This document shows, one piece after another, positions 16,775 to 25,030 of a stretch of DNA of 64,000 nt. The stretch is from contig NZ_JACHHZ010000003.1 of the NCBI RefSeq assembly GCF_014202975.1, forward strand, positions 806,001 through 870,000. Reading direction: 5' to 3'. Numbering within the stretch: the stretch's first letter is position 1; every line of letters starts with the position of its first letter. The notes beneath the pieces are model-generated. The model made no database searches. It saw only the letters and a list, made by a program, of their open reading frames with translations, and was not told the origin of the DNA. This DNA is from Povalibacter uvarum (GTDB lineage Bacteria > Pseudomonadota > Gammaproteobacteria > Steroidobacterales > Steroidobacteraceae). A program made the translations under genes and the position numbers.

Positions 16775-17881
16775 ATGGCCCTGAAGCGCCCGAAGTGGAA
16801 TACCGGCACGCTGGTGATGCTCGAGCATCACTCGAGGGTGCTGCGCGACAACCCTCTCGGCGATCCGAGCGTGCGGAATCTGGCCGTCTGGCTGCCGCCC
16901 GGCTATGACGAAGGCGCGATGCAGGGCCGAGGCAAGCGTTACCCCGTGCTGGTGGATATGGCGGGATATACGGGCTCGGGTCTGGGGCATATCGGCTGGA
17001 AGAACTTCAGCGAGAACATCCCGGAGCGCGCGGCTCGCCTCGTCCACGAGGAAAGAATGGCGCCGGCGATCCTCGTGTTTCCGGATTGCTTCACCGCCCT
17101 GGGTGGGAATCAGTACATCAATTCGTCGGCGATCGGCGCCTACGCGGACTACCTGACGAAAGAGATCGTCCCAGTCGTCGACCGCGAATTCCGCACACTG
17201 GCATCACGCGAACACCGCGGCTGCTTCGGGAAATCCTCCGGCGGCTACGGCGCGATCATTCACGGAATGAAATACGCATCGACCTGGGGCGCCATCGCGA
17301 ATCACTCGGGCGATGCCTACTTCGATTTCGTTTACTGGCACGACTGGCCGAACACGCTGAACGAGCTCGCAAAGCATCGGCCCGTGCCGCGACCGGTCGG
17401 TCCGTTGAACGTGCACAAAGCAGAGAAGGGCGCCGATCGCGGCCTCGACGACGGTCGCGTCCGGAAATTCCTCGAGGTCGTGTGGAAGAAGCGCAAGCTC
17501 ACGCAGTCGGACGTGCACTGCCTCATGAATCTCTGCATGGCGGCGAGCTACGATCCCGATCGACGCGCGCCGAACGGATTCCGCCTGCCGTTCAATCTCG
17601 AAACCGGAGAACGGATTCCGAAGCGCTGGGAAGCGTGGCAACGCCACGATCCGGTGAATCTGGTGAAAAAGTACCGCGGCAACCTGAAGAAACTGCGCGG
17701 GATCTACATCGATTGCGGCTATCGCGACCAGTTCCACATCCATTACGGCTGCCGGATCCTGTCGAAGCGTCTTGCCGTGGCGGGCATCAGGCACACGTAC
17801 GAGGAGTTCGACGACAACCACTCCGATGTGGATTACAGGATGGAAGGGTCGTTGCCGTTTTTGACGAGGGTGCTGAGATGA
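16775..17881 (+). CDS. Putative esterase, D-type (Esterase_D / PF00756-like)
   Basis: 368 residues with no signal peptide. The nucleophile elbow is GCFGKSSGGYGAIIHG (G-x-S-S-G-G) near residue 155. The Asp/His pair are likely in the C-terminal block (IYIDCGYRDQ, then DDNHSD). This is the alpha/beta-hydrolase set-up of S-formylglutathione hydrolase and enterochelin-esterase-like proteins. ATG 16775 was chosen because CGAGGGA precedes it; an earlier in-frame ATG at 16706 lies inside the divergent GNAT gene. The substrate cannot be read. Confidence 0.83.
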   Translation: MALKRPKWNTGTLVMLEHHSRVLRDNPLGDPSVRNLAVWLPPGYDEGAMQGRGKRYPVLVDMAGYTGSGLGHIGWKNFSENIPERAARLVHEERMAPAILVFPDCFTALGGNQYINSSAIGAYADYLTKEIVPVVDREFRTLASREHRGCFGKSSGGYGAIIHGMKYASTWGAIANHSGDAYFDFVYWHDWPNTLNELAKHRPVPRPVGPLNVHKAEKGADRGLDDGRVRKFLEVVWKKRKLTQSDVHCLMNLCMAASYDPDRRAPNGFRLPFNLETGERIPKRWEAWQRHDPVNLVKKYRGNLKKLRGIYIDCGYRDQFHIHYGCRILSKRLAVAGIRHTYEEFDDNHSDVDYRMEGSLPFLTRVLR

Positions 17882-17908
17882 GCCGGCTAGCCAGAAGTGG
17901 GCCAGCTC

Positions 17909-17934
17909 GTCATCCCCGCTTTCGCGGGGATGAC
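17909..17934. repeat. Family A palindromic repeat, single copy
   Basis: GTCATCCCCGC-TTTC-GCGGGGATGAC folds into a perfect 11-base stem. It lies between the convergent esterase and KAS III genes, 20 bases after a GCCGGCTAGCCA motif. Confidence 0.85.
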
Positions 17935-17953
17935 GGGACGCTTCGCTCTCCCG

Positions 17954-19060
17954 TCATTTCGCCGCCAGCTTCACCTCAAACCCTTCCGCCGTTTTCCCTT
18001 TCCGCCGGATGATGTCCTGAACCAGCTCCACTCCCGTGACGTCGCACGGCGGTAGTTCGAGATCACTCGTGCCGAGCGGGGTGACGCGATCGCCCCAGCG
18101 GATCACGTGTGCGCACCACGTCAGGCCTGCGCCGAATGCGGGTGTGAGCAGCAGCGATCCGGGCTTCACGCGGCCTTCTTCGATGGCTTCGACGAGTGCC
18201 ACCGGTACGGTGGCCGATGACATGTTTCCGTAGCGCTGCACCGTGACGAACACGCGGTCCATCGGGAGGCCGGCACGCTTTGCGACTGCTTCGATGATGC
18301 GCAGGTTCGCTTGATGCGGAATGACCAGGTCGACTTGTGAAGTTTCGACGCCGGCGCGTTGCAGAGCGCTCTCCGAGGCGTCGCTCATACCGACCACGGC
18401 GCGCTTGAAGATTTCCTGGCCGTCGAAGTCCCAGCGCGTATCGCCGAGCTGCAGATCGTGGTTGCACCAGGCAGCGCCCATGCCGCGGACGCGGAGGGTG
18501 TGTCGCGCATCGGCGTAGCAGCCGAGCTTCTCCGCGATGACGCCCTCGGGCTTGTCCGAGGCCTGGATGACCACCGCCGCGGCGCCGTCGCCGAATAACA
18601 CGGCGACGTTGCGATTGCTCCAGTCCATGTAGGGGCTGATGCCTTCGACACCGATCACTACCGCGTTGCGTACGACGCCCGTGCGTACCATGGCGGAAGC
18701 GCTGGTCAGGCCATACAGAAAGCTCGTGCAGGCCGTGTTGATGTCCATCGCCGCGGCGTTGTTCGCGCCGAGCAGGATCTGAACCGCGGATGCCGTATTC
18801 GGCACATGCTCGTCCGCGGACACAGTGCCGAGCACGATGAGATCGACGTCCGCCGGATCGAGGCCGGCGCAGGCGAGGGCGCGTGCCGCTGCGATATGCG
18901 ACAGCACGGTCATCGGCACGTGCGAAATTCGCCGTTCCCTGATGCCGGTGCGGCTCGTGATCCAGTCGTCCGTGGTGTCGAGAAACGTCGCAAGCCCTGC
19001 GTTGTCGAGAATGGCCGGCGGCATGCACTTGCCCCAGCCTGTAATAGCGGCGTACGTCAT
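17954..19060 (-). CDS. 3-oxoacyl-ACP synthase III family protein (FabH-like)
   Basis: 368 residues with the full KAS III triad: Cys in D-I-N-T-A-C-T-S-F-L-Y-G-L (near residue 115), His in V-I-P-H-Q-A-N-L-R-I (near 258) and Asn in Y-G-N-M-S-S-A (near 288). The W-I-T-S-R-T-G-I-x-E-R-R block is also family-typical. Such enzymes condense acyl-CoA with malonyl-ACP. The protein is longer than FabH (about 317), with an extra C-terminal 35 residues, and there are no other fab genes nearby. A specialised role (quinolone, alkyl-ketone or starter-unit chemistry) is therefore possible. Confidence 0.88.
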   Translation of the reverse strand: MTYAAITGWGKCMPPAILDNAGLATFLDTTDDWITSRTGIRERRISHVPMTVLSHIAAARALACAGLDPADVDLIVLGTVSADEHVPNTASAVQILLGANNAAAMDINTACTSFLYGLTSASAMVRTGVVRNAVVIGVEGISPYMDWSNRNVAVLFGDGAAAVVIQASDKPEGVIAEKLGCYADARHTLRVRGMGAAWCNHDLQLGDTRWDFDGQEIFKRAVVGMSDASESALQRAGVETSQVDLVIPHQANLRIIEAVAKRAGLPMDRVFVTVQRYGNMSSATVPVALVEAIEEGRVKPGSLLLTPAFGAGLTWCAHVIRWGDRVTPLGTSDLELPPCDVTGVELVQDIIRRKGKTAEGFEVKLAAK

Positions 19061-19213
19061 TGGAAGCGCCTTTGTCGTTGCGCCTGATTCGTTTCAGGCG
19101 GCTGCTGGACTGGCGCAGATAGTACACGAGGCCGACGCGCGGGAACCGCCAGCATCTCGATGCATACGGGCTTCAGGGATTGCCCGGTCGATGCGGTGCA
19201 GCGAGCCCGCGCG

Positions 19214-19759
19214 TCAATTGCCGCGCAGCAGCTCGATCGTCGTTACGACCTTTGCGTATTCGTCGTGAAGATTCGCAAGCGACATGGCGTGGACTTCGCC
19301 GGCTGTGCGCAGAGTTCCGTTGAAGTCGGCTTTGTCGAATGTATAGGTCGCATCGGACACGACAATCGTGTCGAAGCCCAGGTTACCCGAGGTGCGCGCA
19401 GTCGCTTCGACGGAGTTGTTCGTGATGACGCCGACGATGGCGACCTTGCGGATGTCGCGCACGAGCAGCCAGCGTTCGAGCGCAGTATTGATGAACGCAT
19501 CCGGCACGTTCTTTTCGACGACGTGTTCGTCGGCGCGCGGCTGGAAGCGATCCTGGAATTCAGCGCCTTCCTGGCCCGGCCAGAACACGGAACGGGGAGA
19601 GCGGGAGATGTGGCGCACGTGGACGACCGGTCGGCGCGCATCACGCCACGCAAACAGCAGCCTGGCGATGTTGTCTTCTGCTTCCGGGTTGTTCCGGCGT
19701 CCGAGGGCGGGATCCGCGATCCCGCGTTGCATGTCGATGAGGATGAGCGCTCGGGTCAT
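19214..19759 (-). CDS. Isochorismatase-like hydrolase with Ser in place of the nucleophile Cys
   Basis: 181 residues from ATG 19759. It has the isochorismatase fold signatures: ALILIDMQRGI (catalytic Asp), a central Lys in V-V-E-K-N-V-P-D-A-F, and the G-V-I-T-N-N-S-V-E-A-T-A-R block. In cysteine hydrolases such as nicotinamidase the last block carries the nucleophilic Cys; here it is Ser. This replacement may mark a subfamily with different chemistry. It lies eight bases downstream of the response-regulator gene, so it is probably the third gene of that operon. Confidence 0.85.
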   Translation of the reverse strand: MTRALILIDMQRGIADPALGRRNNPEAEDNIARLLFAWRDARRPVVHVRHISRSPRSVFWPGQEGAEFQDRFQPRADEHVVEKNVPDAFINTALERWLLVRDIRKVAIVGVITNNSVEATARTSGNLGFDTIVVSDATYTFDKADFNGTLRTAGEVHAMSLANLHDEYAKVVTTIELLRGN

Positions 19760-19767
19760 GATCAATG

Positions 19768-20442
19768 TCAGCGGGCCGACGTGTCGCGTTTGGGGCGGCC
19801 CATGCCGCGCTCCGCGGCGAACAGAGCAGCCTGCGTACGATCCTCCAGTTTCAGTTTCGCGAGGATGATACTCACATATCCCTTCACTGTGCCCTCGGTC
19901 AGGTTGAGGTCGCCGGCAATCTGGCGATTGCTCTTGCCGCGTGCGATGAGTTCCAGCACGCTGCGCTCGCGATACGTGAGCGTCGCGAGCGGATCAGCGG
20001 GCTTGCCGCTGCGCAATTGTTCCATGAGCGATCGCTGCGCCTGCGGATGCAGCCATGGATGTCCTTCGGACACCGTGCGCAGCGCTTCGAGGAAGTCGGC
20101 CTTGCTGACTTCCTTGAGGACGTAACCCATCGCGCCGGCCTTCATGACGTCGCGGACCTGATCGTCTTCGGCATAGCTCGTCAGCGCGAGTACCTTCACG
20201 TTCGGTACGACTGCCCGCAGCATGCGGATCGCATCCGGTGCGTGCATGCCCGGCATCTTCAGGTCGATCAGCACCAGGTCCGGCAGCAGCTGCGGCGCGA
20301 TCCGGCAGGCCTCATCGCCGTTCGACGCTTCGCCGGCGATGACGAATTCATCGACGTCGCTCAGCAGGGCGCGCAGGCCTTCCCGAACGATGGCGTGGTC
20401 GTCGACGAGCATGAGCTTTATGGGAGTGGTGGGCTGGTTCAT
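19768..20442 (-). CDS. NarL/LuxR-family response regulator
   Basis: 224 residues. A receiver domain has the acidic pair D-D-H near residue 12, the phospho-acceptor Asp in L-V-L-I-D-L-K-M-P-G-M near 58, and the later K in Y-V-L-K-E-V-S-K. The C-terminal LuxR helix-turn-helix (L-T-Y-R-E-R-S-V-L-E-L-I-A, then S-N-R-Q-I-A-G-D-L-N-L-T-E-G-T-V-K) follows. The start overlaps the kinase stop as ATGA, so the two are translated as a coupled pair. Confidence 0.95.
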   Translation of the reverse strand: MNQPTTPIKLMLVDDHAIVREGLRALLSDVDEFVIAGEASNGDEACRIAPQLLPDLVLIDLKMPGMHAPDAIRMLRAVVPNVKVLALTSYAEDDQVRDVMKAGAMGYVLKEVSKADFLEALRTVSEGHPWLHPQAQRSLMEQLRSGKPADPLATLTYRERSVLELIARGKSNRQIAGDLNLTEGTVKGYVSIILAKLKLEDRTQAALFAAERGMGRPKRDTSAR

Positions 20443-22157
20443 GGTTCACCCGGCGAGAAGGGATGATAAGGCACGGAAATATCGACAGCGGTTCCGAGCC
20501 CGACGCGGCTCGCGACGTGGCAGGTACCGCCCAGGGCTCGGGCACGTTCACTCATCGTCTGCAGGCCGATCCCGTGGTCGGCTCCGCAAGCTTCGGCCAC
20601 GGCTGCCTGGTCCGCGGGATCGAAACCGACGCCGTCGTCGGACACGACGATGTTGACCCGGTCGAGATTGCGGCTGGCCCGTACGCGCACGATGCGGGCT
20701 TTCGAATGGCGGATCGCGTTCGACAGCGCTTCGCGGCAGACGAGATAGAGCTCTTCCTCGATGTGCTGCGGCTGCGATTCGTAGTCGTTGAAATCCAGCC
20801 GGATGCTCGGTGTCTCGGGGGCGAGAATCGAGGCCAGCTTGCGCAGCGCCACCTGCAGGCCCATGGCCTTCACGTCGTCGACGCCGGCTTTTACAGGTGC
20901 GACACCTGCCATGTGAGTCGCGGGGCGCAGCTCACGCAACAGCGCCCGCATTTCTGCGAACGCCAGCCTGGAGAGCTCCTCGAGGCGATGCGCGCGACGT
21001 TCACCTTCCGCCGGATCACGTTGATAAGCGGAGACCAGTGATTGTGCAGTCATGCTGATCGACGACAACGCCTGGCTGACGGAGTCGTGCAAGTCGCGGG
21101 CAAGGCGCTGCCGCTCGCGCATGACTGCTGCCTGTCGCGCTTCGTTCCAGAGGCGGTTGTTCTTGATGGCCACCGCGAGGTGATCCGCGATGATCTCGAT
21201 ACTGTGCATGTCATCCGCATCGAACGGCTCCTTGCCTTCGATGTTCACGCAGCCGTAGACCTCTTCGCCGTGCACGATCGGGACGGCGAGTTCCGCGGTC
21301 ACGTCGATAGGCAGCGGCGGAGGGACATAGCGTGGATCACTCGCAACGTCGTTGACCATCTGCGAGGTGCGCGATGTGACCGCCGCGCCGATGATCCCGT
21401 GATGTGCGGGCATCCGGTAAGGGTTGCTGAAGATCTGCGCGTAGGCGCCAGCATGCGAGCGGAACAGGAGGTGATCGCCGTCATCGTCGCTCTGGATCAG
21501 CGGGATCACGACGTTCGGATAGCCGAGCACGGAGTGGATGATGTCCGCCGTCGTCGCGACCAGTTCATCCGGCTCGAGCTCCGACGACACGAGTCGCGAT
21601 ACCTGGGCGATCAGGACCATGCGTTCGCTGCGGCGCTGCTCGCGTTCATAACGCACCGCGTTCTGGATCGCGATCGATGCATGGCGTGCGAACAACTGCA
21701 GCATGGTGAGATCGCTCGCTTCGAAGCGGCGAGGCGGGCGGGCACCGATACCGAATGCGCCGATGAGCTGACCGTTGGCTTCGAGGATGGGTACGCCGAT
21801 CACCGCGTTCTCGGCGAGTTCCGGCAACGACATGCCTTCGAGATCGCCGTAGCGATCGAGCACCACGGGCGCTCGCGTCTGCATGATGCGTCCCATGAGC
21901 CCGAGTCCCGATGCGAACTCGGCGTTCAACTCGAACTGGGGCAGGCGGTGGATGGCTTCGACGCGGATGACGTTGCGGGTGGGCTGGTAGAGACCGATCG
22001 CGCCATCATCCGCCCGCAGCAGATCGCACGCATGACGCGCGATGCTGGTGAGCAACGGCCGCAACGCAAGCTGATGCGCTATGTCTTCGAGGATGCGGCC
22101 GAACGCTTCGACGGCGTCGCTGGACCGGATCTTGCGACGCTCGGGGATGTGCATCAT
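20439..22157 (-). CDS. GAF-domain sensor histidine kinase (NarL-partner type, HisKA_3)
   Basis: 572 residues from ATG 22157; ATG 22211 would add 18 and neither has a clear ribosome site. Two tandem GAF domains cover roughly residues 20-165 and 185-340. Then comes the HisKA_3 dimerisation helix with phospho-acceptor His in R-D-L-H-D-S-V-S-Q near 357, and a HATPase domain (N-box E-A-L-S-N-A-I-R-H, D-D-G-V-G-F). There are no transmembrane helices, so it is a cytoplasmic sensor. GAF domains commonly bind haem, NO, cyclic nucleotides or other small ligands; the signal is unknown. It pairs with the response regulator at 19768. Confidence 0.92.
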   Translation of the reverse strand: MMHIPERRKIRSSDAVEAFGRILEDIAHQLALRPLLTSIARHACDLLRADDGAIGLYQPTRNVIRVEAIHRLPQFELNAEFASGLGLMGRIMQTRAPVVLDRYGDLEGMSLPELAENAVIGVPILEANGQLIGAFGIGARPPRRFEASDLTMLQLFARHASIAIQNAVRYEREQRRSERMVLIAQVSRLVSSELEPDELVATTADIIHSVLGYPNVVIPLIQSDDDGDHLLFRSHAGAYAQIFSNPYRMPAHHGIIGAAVTSRTSQMVNDVASDPRYVPPPLPIDVTAELAVPIVHGEEVYGCVNIEGKEPFDADDMHSIEIIADHLAVAIKNNRLWNEARQAAVMRERQRLARDLHDSVSQALSSISMTAQSLVSAYQRDPAEGERRAHRLEELSRLAFAEMRALLRELRPATHMAGVAPVKAGVDDVKAMGLQVALRKLASILAPETPSIRLDFNDYESQPQHIEEELYLVCREALSNAIRHSKARIVRVRASRNLDRVNIVVSDDGVGFDPADQAAVAEACGADHGIGLQTMSERARALGGTCHVASRVGLGTAVDISVPYHPFSPGEP

Positions 22158-22255
22158 CGTGGCGGACCCATCGGGGCAACGTTCGGCAAGCATTCGGCCT
22201 GGCGCGCTCATCGTCAAGCGTGGCGCGGATTCCGCTCTGGTCGTGCCGGTGGTGC

Positions 22256-23473
22256 TCACAGGTATGACAACCACCAGTCGTTGCGACGCTGTTTCAGATC
22301 GCAGAACCACCGGCAGAGCGGGTAGCTGACGATCATCACGGCGAGCCAGGCGACGTAGACCATCGGCAGGCTGAATCCCCAGTCCTCCGGCAGAGAGAAG
22401 ATCGAGTGGACGAAGAGGCCCTCGGTGCCGAAGCCGCTCACGAGGCCGATGACCGCCGCCGAGAGATGCGCCAGGACGATGTGCAGCACATAGAAGAACA
22501 GAGGTACGCGGCCGTAGGTGCGCAATACCTGCAGCGCACCGCCAGCGGGACCCTGTTCGATGCGCTCGGCGGCAGCGAGGAGCAGCGAGGCGATTCCGAG
22601 TGTCGCGAGTATGTAGAGCAGCGACGGCGGATATTTCTCGACGTCGAAGAACGAGTAGAGCGTCTGCGCGAACGTGGGCTGGACGGACCATGCATCGAGG
22701 TCGCCGTACCCATTCAGCAGGCGCAGGGCAATGAACAGGATCAGCGCCGTGCAGCCGCCGGCGATGAGCATTTGCTGGCGCGTCGCGGCGTCACGCCGAT
22801 AGACCGCGCCCGCGACATAGCCGAGTGCCATCACGCCGATCCAGGGAAGCACGGGATATGCGACGAAGCCGAAGGGCACGGGTCCCGCGGCATGCAGGAG
22901 GTTCCAGAGCGGAGCGAGGGTCCCGAACTGCGACGGCGCGATGCCATCCAGAAGGTTGTGTCCCGCGACGATGGCGACGCCAATCGCGAGGATCGCGGTG
23001 ACCGGCAGGCGAATCAGCGCCGCCAGCGCTACCATCGAGGCGCCGATGGCCCACATCACCTGGAAGAAGATCCCATTGGCGTAGCCCAGGTCGAAGGTGA
23101 ACGACAGGTTCACGATCGTGAACTCCAGGAACACCAGCCACAGTCCACGAGTCAGCAGAAACCTGCTGAGCTCCTGCGGGGTCATCCGCTGCGCCATCAG
23201 GAAAGCACTGACGCCCGCCAGGAAAACGAACGTAGGCGCGCACAGGTGGGTCACCCAGCGTGTCACATAGAGGGCTCCATTAGTCAGCGCCGGATCGAGG
23301 GGGTCGAAACGGGCATCCGTGAAGTAGTGCCGGACGTGGTCGAGCGTCATGAGCACCATGACGAGGCCCCGGACGACATCGATGGATTGCAGGCGGGTGC
23401 GCGCGTGGACCACGGCGCTCGCCGCATGGCGGTCTGCCGCCATCGGTGTGGCATCGAACGGGGTGCTGGACAT
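22256..23473 (-). CDS. DUF1624 / HGSNAT-like membrane protein
   Basis: 405 residues with about ten transmembrane helices. The N-terminal block R-L-Q-S-I-D-V-V-R-G-L-V-M-V-L-M-T-L-D-H followed by V-T-H-L-C-A-P-T-F-V-F-L-A-G is the signature of DUF1624 (heparan-alpha-glucosaminide acetyltransferase catalytic domain family). The conserved D-H pair is present. Members transfer acyl groups across the membrane, and the bacterial substrates are mostly unknown. It lies immediately upstream of the kinase in the same direction and may be co-transcribed with it. Confidence 0.85.
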   Translation of the reverse strand: MSSTPFDATPMAADRHAASAVVHARTRLQSIDVVRGLVMVLMTLDHVRHYFTDARFDPLDPALTNGALYVTRWVTHLCAPTFVFLAGVSAFLMAQRMTPQELSRFLLTRGLWLVFLEFTIVNLSFTFDLGYANGIFFQVMWAIGASMVALAALIRLPVTAILAIGVAIVAGHNLLDGIAPSQFGTLAPLWNLLHAAGPVPFGFVAYPVLPWIGVMALGYVAGAVYRRDAATRQQMLIAGGCTALILFIALRLLNGYGDLDAWSVQPTFAQTLYSFFDVEKYPPSLLYILATLGIASLLLAAAERIEQGPAGGALQVLRTYGRVPLFFYVLHIVLAHLSAAVIGLVSGFGTEGLFVHSIFSLPEDWGFSLPMVYVAWLAVMIVSYPLCRWFCDLKQRRNDWWLSYL

Positions 23474-23550
23474 GCTCGGCTCCGGTCAGTCGAAGACGAT
23501 AGGCTAAAGAGCCCTGTCCGCCGCCGGCACTGCGAGGCGTAGGCCGGCGC

Positions 23551-23568
23551 CCCTGACTTTCGTCAGGG
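23551..23568. other. CCCTGAC-TTTC-GTCAGGG palindrome upstream of the desaturase
   Basis: A perfect seven-base inverted repeat with a four-base centre, 61 bases before the desaturase start and 78 bases from the divergent DUF1624 start. The position suits an operator or leader hairpin. The inner 14 bases are identical to 14105-14118. Confidence 0.45.
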
Positions 23569-23628
23569 TCCGGGGGCCATGCTAGGATGGTCTTTCCAAC
23601 GCAAATGACTGAATCGGCGGAGATATCG

Positions 23629-24768
23629 ATGTCCGAGGCCCGCGCCCGAATCCCCCTCAACTGGCCTGCCGTGTTCATGTTCCTGATCACGACGGTGCCG
23701 GTGCTGACCGTCTTCCCCTGGTACGCCTGGAAGTTCGGCTTCGACGCGTTCGAATGGACCTGGTTCGTCGTGCTCTGCTTCCTGACCGGTCTGTCGATCA
23801 CGGGCGGTTATCACCGCCTGTGGGCGCACCGCAGCTACGAGGCGTCCAAGCCGCTGCAGATCGTCTACATGCTGCTCGGTGCGATGTCGCTCCAGAACAG
23901 CATTCTCATCTGGGCATCGTCGCACCGCGTGCATCACCGCTACGTCGATGATGTGGACAAGGATCCTTACTCGATCAATCGCGGCCTGTGGTTCGCCCAC
24001 ATGGGCTGGATGCTGCGCGACTATCCGAGCGGCAAGGTCAACATCGCGAACGCGAAGGACCTGGAAGCGAATCCGATCGTCATGTTCCAGCACCGCTACT
24101 ACCTGTGGCTCGCGGTCGGCATGAACTTGGGTATCCCGCTGCTGCTCGGCTGGTGGCACGGCGATATCTGGGGCAGCCTGCTCCTGCCGGGCCTGCTGCG
24201 ACTCGTGGTCAGTCACCACGTTACGTTCTTCATCAACTCGCTCGCGCACTACTGGGGCCGTCGGCCCTACACGTCGGAGAACACCGCGCGCGATAACGAT
24301 CTGCTTGCGTTCCTCACCTACGGTGAGGGCTATCACAACTTCCACCACATCTTTCAGTGGGATTATCGCAATGGCGTGCGGTGGTGGCAGTACGATCCGA
24401 CCAAGTGGCTCATCAGGACCTGCGCCGCACTGGGGCTCGCGAGCGGCTTGCGTCGCGTCCCGGAGTTCCAGATCCGCAAGGCGCTGGTGGAACGCCAGAT
24501 CGAGCGGGCCCGCGAGCGTCTCGCCGAATGCGACGACCCTAGCCTCCTGAAGCGCCTGCAGGCACAGCTCGAACAGGAAGCCTCACACCTCGCCGAACTG
24601 ATCGGTCACTGGGCAGCGCTGCAGCAGGAAAAGATCGAAGCGACGAAGCAGAAGCTGCTGCATCAGTGGAATGAGAGTGAAGCGCACAAGAAGCTGCAGG
24701 GGCTTGAAGAGTCGCTGAGGCTGCAGCAGCGGAGGGTGAGGTTGATTGGGAGGTTGCAGGTAGCGTGA
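23629..24768 (+). CDS. Acyl-CoA/acyl-lipid delta-9-type fatty acid desaturase with a coiled-coil tail
   Basis: 379 residues. The three diiron histidine boxes are present: H-R-L-W-A-H-R (near residue 63), H-R-V-H-H-R (near 100) and H-N-F-H-H (near 235), with paired hydrophobic helices before each. The enzyme inserts a cis double bond into saturated acyl chains at the inner membrane, adjusting fluidity. ATG 23629 was chosen because GGAG lies six bases upstream. After about residue 285 comes a roughly 95-residue, highly charged stretch with heptad-like spacing, a likely coiled coil that is not part of the core enzyme. Confidence 0.92.
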   Translation: MSEARARIPLNWPAVFMFLITTVPVLTVFPWYAWKFGFDAFEWTWFVVLCFLTGLSITGGYHRLWAHRSYEASKPLQIVYMLLGAMSLQNSILIWASSHRVHHRYVDDVDKDPYSINRGLWFAHMGWMLRDYPSGKVNIANAKDLEANPIVMFQHRYYLWLAVGMNLGIPLLLGWWHGDIWGSLLLPGLLRLVVSHHVTFFINSLAHYWGRRPYTSENTARDNDLLAFLTYGEGYHNFHHIFQWDYRNGVRWWQYDPTKWLIRTCAALGLASGLRRVPEFQIRKALVERQIERARERLAECDDPSLLKRLQAQLEQEASHLAELIGHWAALQQEKIEATKQKLLHQWNESEAHKKLQGLEESLRLQQRRVRLIGRLQVA

Positions 24769-24840
24769 GAGAAGCCTGCCAGCCGGCTAGCCACTAGTTG
24801 CTAGCCAGAGCGGAGCGAGAGGGCTGCTGGTCTGTTCTTC

Positions 24841-24886
24841 CTGTGGGTCCGGCTTCAGCCGGACGTAATCGCCGCAGGCGATGCGT
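24841..24886. repeat. Family B palindromic repeat, single copy
   Basis: TGTGGGTCCGGCTTCAGCCG followed by GACGTAATCGCCGCAGGCGA: a first hairpin (GTCCGGCT/AGCCGGAC) and an adjoining second (ATCGCC/GGCGAT). The same two-hairpin order is seen at 44335 with a changed second loop. Confidence 0.75.
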
Positions 24887-24890
24887 CAAT

Positions 24891-24931
24891 AAAAAATCCG
24901 CCACATCTCGCGACGTGGCGGATTTTTGTTT
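24891..24931. terminator. Bidirectional intrinsic terminator
   Basis: AAAAAATCCGCCAC (24891-24904), a ten-base loop, then GTGGCGGATTTTT and GTTTT. The nine-base GC-rich stem is flanked by A-run and T-run, so it works in both directions. It lies between two convergent genes. Confidence 0.92.
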
Positions 24932-24941
24932 TGTGGCCGGA

Positions 24942-24970
24942 ATGGATCCCCGCTTTCGCGGGGATGACGG
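24942..24970. repeat. Family A palindromic repeat, single copy
   Basis: ATGGATCCCCGCTTTCGCGG plus GGATGACGG, in the orientation opposite to the first unit at 12512. Confidence 0.85.
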
Positions 24971-25030
24971 CCGGTTGGATTGTCTTTTCTGGCTACCTGC
25001 TAGTGGCTAGCCGGCTAGCAGCCTTCTTTC

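Larger units (their letters stand above)
24781..25016. repeat. 236-base intergenic module bounded by 17-base perfect inverted repeats
   Basis: AGCCGGCTAGCCACTAG at 24781-24797 is exactly mirrored by CTAGTGGCTAGCCGGCT at 25000-25016, and the similarity extends inward (CTAGCCAG against CTGGCTAC). Inside are one family B repeat, a bidirectional terminator and one family A repeat. There is no ORF. It fills the space between the convergent desaturase and 25031 genes. It may be a MITE-like or composite repeat element. Confidence 0.6.
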
